This document shows positions 5,282 to 7,273 of a DNA stretch of 7,273 nucleotides, one piece after another. Position numbers and translations under genes: made by a program. Source of the stretch: Bryobacterales bacterium (GTDB lineage: Bacteria; Acidobacteriota; Terriglobia; Bryobacterales; Bryobacteraceae); assembly GCA_003142355.1 (NCBI GenBank), contig PLMF01000378.1, positions 1-7,273 of the forward strand, read 5' to 3'. The notes under the pieces were generated by a model, which saw only the letters and a program-made list of their open reading frames with translations, was not told the origin of the DNA and searched no databases. How positions within the stretch are numbered: the first letter of the stretch is position 1; every line of letters starts with the position of its first letter.

Positions 5282-7273
5282 TCACAGCCGCCGCTCGATC
5301 TCGGCCACGAACTCGGGCTCGCGGTCGATCGTCATGGCCACTTTGAGCCAGTAGAGCGGCAGCGGCGCCAGCAGGTCGTCGGACGATTCGCAGAGGTTCA
5401 TGACGTCCTTTTCGGTGGTCACCAGCGCGGTGGCGCCCTGGACGCGCATCTCTTCCGAGATGCGCCGCAACTCGCGCGCGCGGTAGCGGTGGTGGTCCTC
5501 GAAATCCAGCCAGGCCACTGGTTCCACGCCCATGCGCGCGAGCGTGCGGCGAAACGCTTCCGGATTGCCCAAGCCGCAGAACACGCCGGCGCGCTCGAAG
5601 GGCCGCTCCGCCGGCGAGTGCTGGCGGCCCGTGCGGTGCTCCACCCAGGCCTGGGGTTCGACGCCGGCGCGGAAGACCGGCGCGCACACGTTCCAGCGGC
5701 GGAGCTGGCGCTCGATGACGGCGGCCAGGTCGGAGAGTTCGCTACGCGTGATGAGGATCAGGTGCGCGCGCGCCAGGCCCGCGGGCGGCTCGCGCAGGCG
5801 GCCCAAGGGAAAGATCTGGCCGCCGCCAAACGGGTCCAGGGCGTCGATCAGCACCACGTCCACGTTGCGCGCCAGCCGCTGGTGCTGGAACCCGTCGTCG
5901 AGCAGCAGCACGTCCGCTCCGAAATCGCGCACCAGCAGCGTGCCGGTCTGAAAACGGCCGGCTCCAATGCCCACCGGCGCCAGACCCGAGCGGACGAACA
6001 TCTGCGGCTCGTCGCCGGAATGCTCAGGGTTCAGAATAGCCCCGGGGGCAAGCGCCAGGTGCTTCTGGGGGGAGTTGCGGCCGTAGCCGCGCGTCAGGAT
6101 TCCGGGCCTGCGCCCCCGCTGTTTAAGGATCCGGGCCAGGAGCAGCACGCAGGGCGTTTTGCCGGTGCCGCCCATGGTGATGTTGCCGATGGCGATCACG
6201 GGTGCAGCCAGCTTGCGGCGGCGGGCATAGTCGCGGCGCAGCTTTTTTCGGGCGCCCCATCGCCACAGGCGCGCCAGGACCGAGGCTACAGTGAACCACG
6301 GCTGCGCGGGGCGGTAGCGAGGGACCCGGTACAACTCGCGCACCAGGGCGACCGCGCGGGCGGTGGCGCCGCGGCGCGCCTCCGCCGACAGATGCGCGCG
6401 GTGTCCAATTTCGCGGGCCAACTCCGGCGCTTCCAGCAACCGAGCGACGGCGCCGGCCAGTCCGGCGGCGTCTTCGATCTCGACGCACGCGCCCGACGCG
6501 CGGAACTCATCCGCAATGGCCTGGAAGTTCTCCATGTGCGGCCCGGCGATCACCGGCCTGGCGAAAAATGCGGGCTCGAGAATATTGTGTCCGCCGCGGC
6601 GGGCCAGGGTTCCGCCCATGAAGACCGCATCCGCCACGGAGAACAGGCCGCTCAATTCGCCGATGGTATCCAGCAGAAACACCGCCGGAAGCGGCAGCGT
6701 GTCCGAATCGCCCAGTCGCGAGCGGCGCAGGTACGGAATCCCGGCCGCCTCCAGTTTCCGCGCCGCCGTGTCGAAACGCTCGGGCTTTCGCGGGGCCAGA
6801 ATCAGCAGCAGGTCCGGATGGCGCGCGGCGAGTTCCTGGAACGCCCGAATCGCCGCATCGTCTTCGTCCACGTCGCCGGCCGAAGAGGGCGGCATGGTGC
6901 TGGCGGCGATCCACACTTTGCCGGGCCGCACGCGGTCGAGCAAAGCGGACACCGGGGAGCCGGGCGCCGCCGCGCGCGCCGCGAAGTCGTACTTGAAATT
7001 GCCGCCGGTGTGCGTGCGCCCGGGAAGCGCCTCGAGCGCCAGAAACCGCTCGCGCATGGCGTCCGTTTGGGCCAGGATGGAATCGGCCGCGGAGAGTACT
7101 CCCCGAAAGAACCAGCGGAAGGGCAAGTAACGCGGAAAGGCGCGGTCGGAGACGCGGCCATTGACGATCGCCAGGGCCGCGCCCGTGCGGTGCACCTCAC
7201 GAAAGAGATTGGGCCAGATCTCGGTTTCCGCAATCACCACGGCCGCGGGGCGCAGCGCGCGCAGCACGCGCCG
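5282..7273 (-). CDS. waaA-lpxK: Fused Kdo transferase (WaaA/KdtA, 5'-truncated) and tetraacyldisaccharide 4'-kinase (LpxK)
   Basis: One uninterrupted frame enters from the right edge; the actual start is outside. Residues are numbered from the in-frame GTG at 7267. Residues 1-315 are WaaA (GT30), which adds Kdo to lipid IVA at the inner membrane: AETEIWPN (13-20), GGNFKYD (88-94), [10 protein letters not shown] (200-209), GGHNILEPA (225-233) and GPHMENF. About 110 N-terminal residues, including the membrane anchor, are missing. Two usual His residues are replaced: STH reads STM (Met125) and PRHPER reads PRKPER (Lys161). Residues ~316-661 are a full-length LpxK, which phosphorylates the 4' position of the lipid A disaccharide: P-loop GGTGKTP (366-372), GYGR, GDEP with Asp419, [12 protein letters not shown] (455-464), [15 protein letters not shown] (589-595) and VTTEKDV (616-622). 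There is no ATG between residues 245 and 365, and none of the linker's codons is a stop, so this is a real in-frame fusion unless translation restarts at GTG 309 or TTG 312. Confidence 0.93.
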   Translation of the reverse strand, partial: RRVLRALRPAAVVIAETEIWPNLFREVHRTGAALAIVNGRVSDRAFPRYLPFRWFFRGVLSAADSILAQTDAMRERFLALEALPGRTHTGGNFKYDFAARAAAPGSPVSALLDRVRPGKVWIAASTMPPSSAGDVDEDDAAIRAFQELAARHPDLLLILAPRKPERFDTAARKLEAAGIPYLRRSRLGDSDTLPLPAVFLLDTIGELSGLFSVADAVFMGGTLARRGGHNILEPAFFARPVIAGPHMENFQAIADEFRASGACVEIEDAAGLAGAVARLLEAPELAREIGHRAHLSAEARRGATARAVALVRELYRVPRYRPAQPWFTVASVLARLWRWGARKKLRRDYARRRKLAAPVIAIGNITMGGTGKTPCVLLLARILKQRGRRPGILTRGYGRNSPQKHLALAPGAILNPEHSGDEPQMFVRSGLAPVGIGAGRFQTGTLLVRDFGADVLLLDDGFQHQRLARNVDVVLIDALDPFGGGQIFPLGRLREPPAGLARAHLILITRSELSDLAAVIERQLRRWNVCAPVFRAGVEPQAWVEHRTGRQHSPAERPFERAGVFCGLGNPEAFRRTLARMGVEPVAWLDFEDHHRYRARELRRISEEMRVQGATALVTTEKDVMNLCESSDDLLAPLPLYWLKVAMTIDREPEFVAEIERRL

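Noticed and set aside
6363..7130. Open frame of 255 codons on the + strand opposite the WaaA part
   Set aside because: Low-complexity Ser/Ala/Arg-rich translation with no motif, antisense to well-supported WaaA sequence.

Overview
The window looks like a chromosomal segment of a high-GC, LPS-making (diderm) bacterium. A gene for Kdo transfer joined to lipid A 4'-kinase implies a lipid A/Kdo outer membrane. The overall style (deoB next to tpiA, GC-rich core genes, small toxin-antitoxin and Fic genes between them) would suit Acidobacteriota of the Solibacter/Bryobacter type. That placement is a guess from gene content, because no rRNA or other marker lies in the window.

Layout from left to right. 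(1) Bases 1-1101, + strand: a Fic-domain protein, truncated at the left edge, whose Fic motif has Arg where the catalytic His is expected. (2) Bases 1098-3049, + strand: phosphopentomutase (deoB) and triosephosphate isomerase (tpiA), joined to each other, and deoB to the Fic gene, by 4-base ATGA overlaps. (3) Bases 3050-5281: a visibly less GC-rich accessory stretch. It holds a membrane-anchored alpha/beta hydrolase and a RelE/HigB-type toxin with a downstream Xre-type antitoxin, all on the - strand, plus non-coding DNA with several hairpins. (4) Bases 5282-7273, - strand: one continuous reading frame carrying the C-terminal three quarters of Kdo transferase (WaaA/KdtA) followed, without a stop, by a complete LpxK. 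It runs off the right edge.

Functional reading. DeoB interconverts ribose-1-phosphate and ribose-5-phosphate, feeding nucleoside carbon into the pentose phosphate pathway and on towards the triose phosphates that TpiA interconverts. WaaA and LpxK act in successive steps of Kdo2-lipid A synthesis at the inner membrane (LpxK first, then WaaA), so the fusion joins two adjacent enzymes of one pathway. The toxin-antitoxin pair has its own likely promoter and operator. The hydrolase and the Fic protein have no evident link to the core genes.

I found no CRISPR array, insertion sequence, tRNA or rRNA. No wholly new system is evident. The points most worth a second look are the Fic His-to-Arg change, the WaaA-LpxK fusion with two altered WaaA motifs, and the accessory stretch that sits directly downstream of tpiA.
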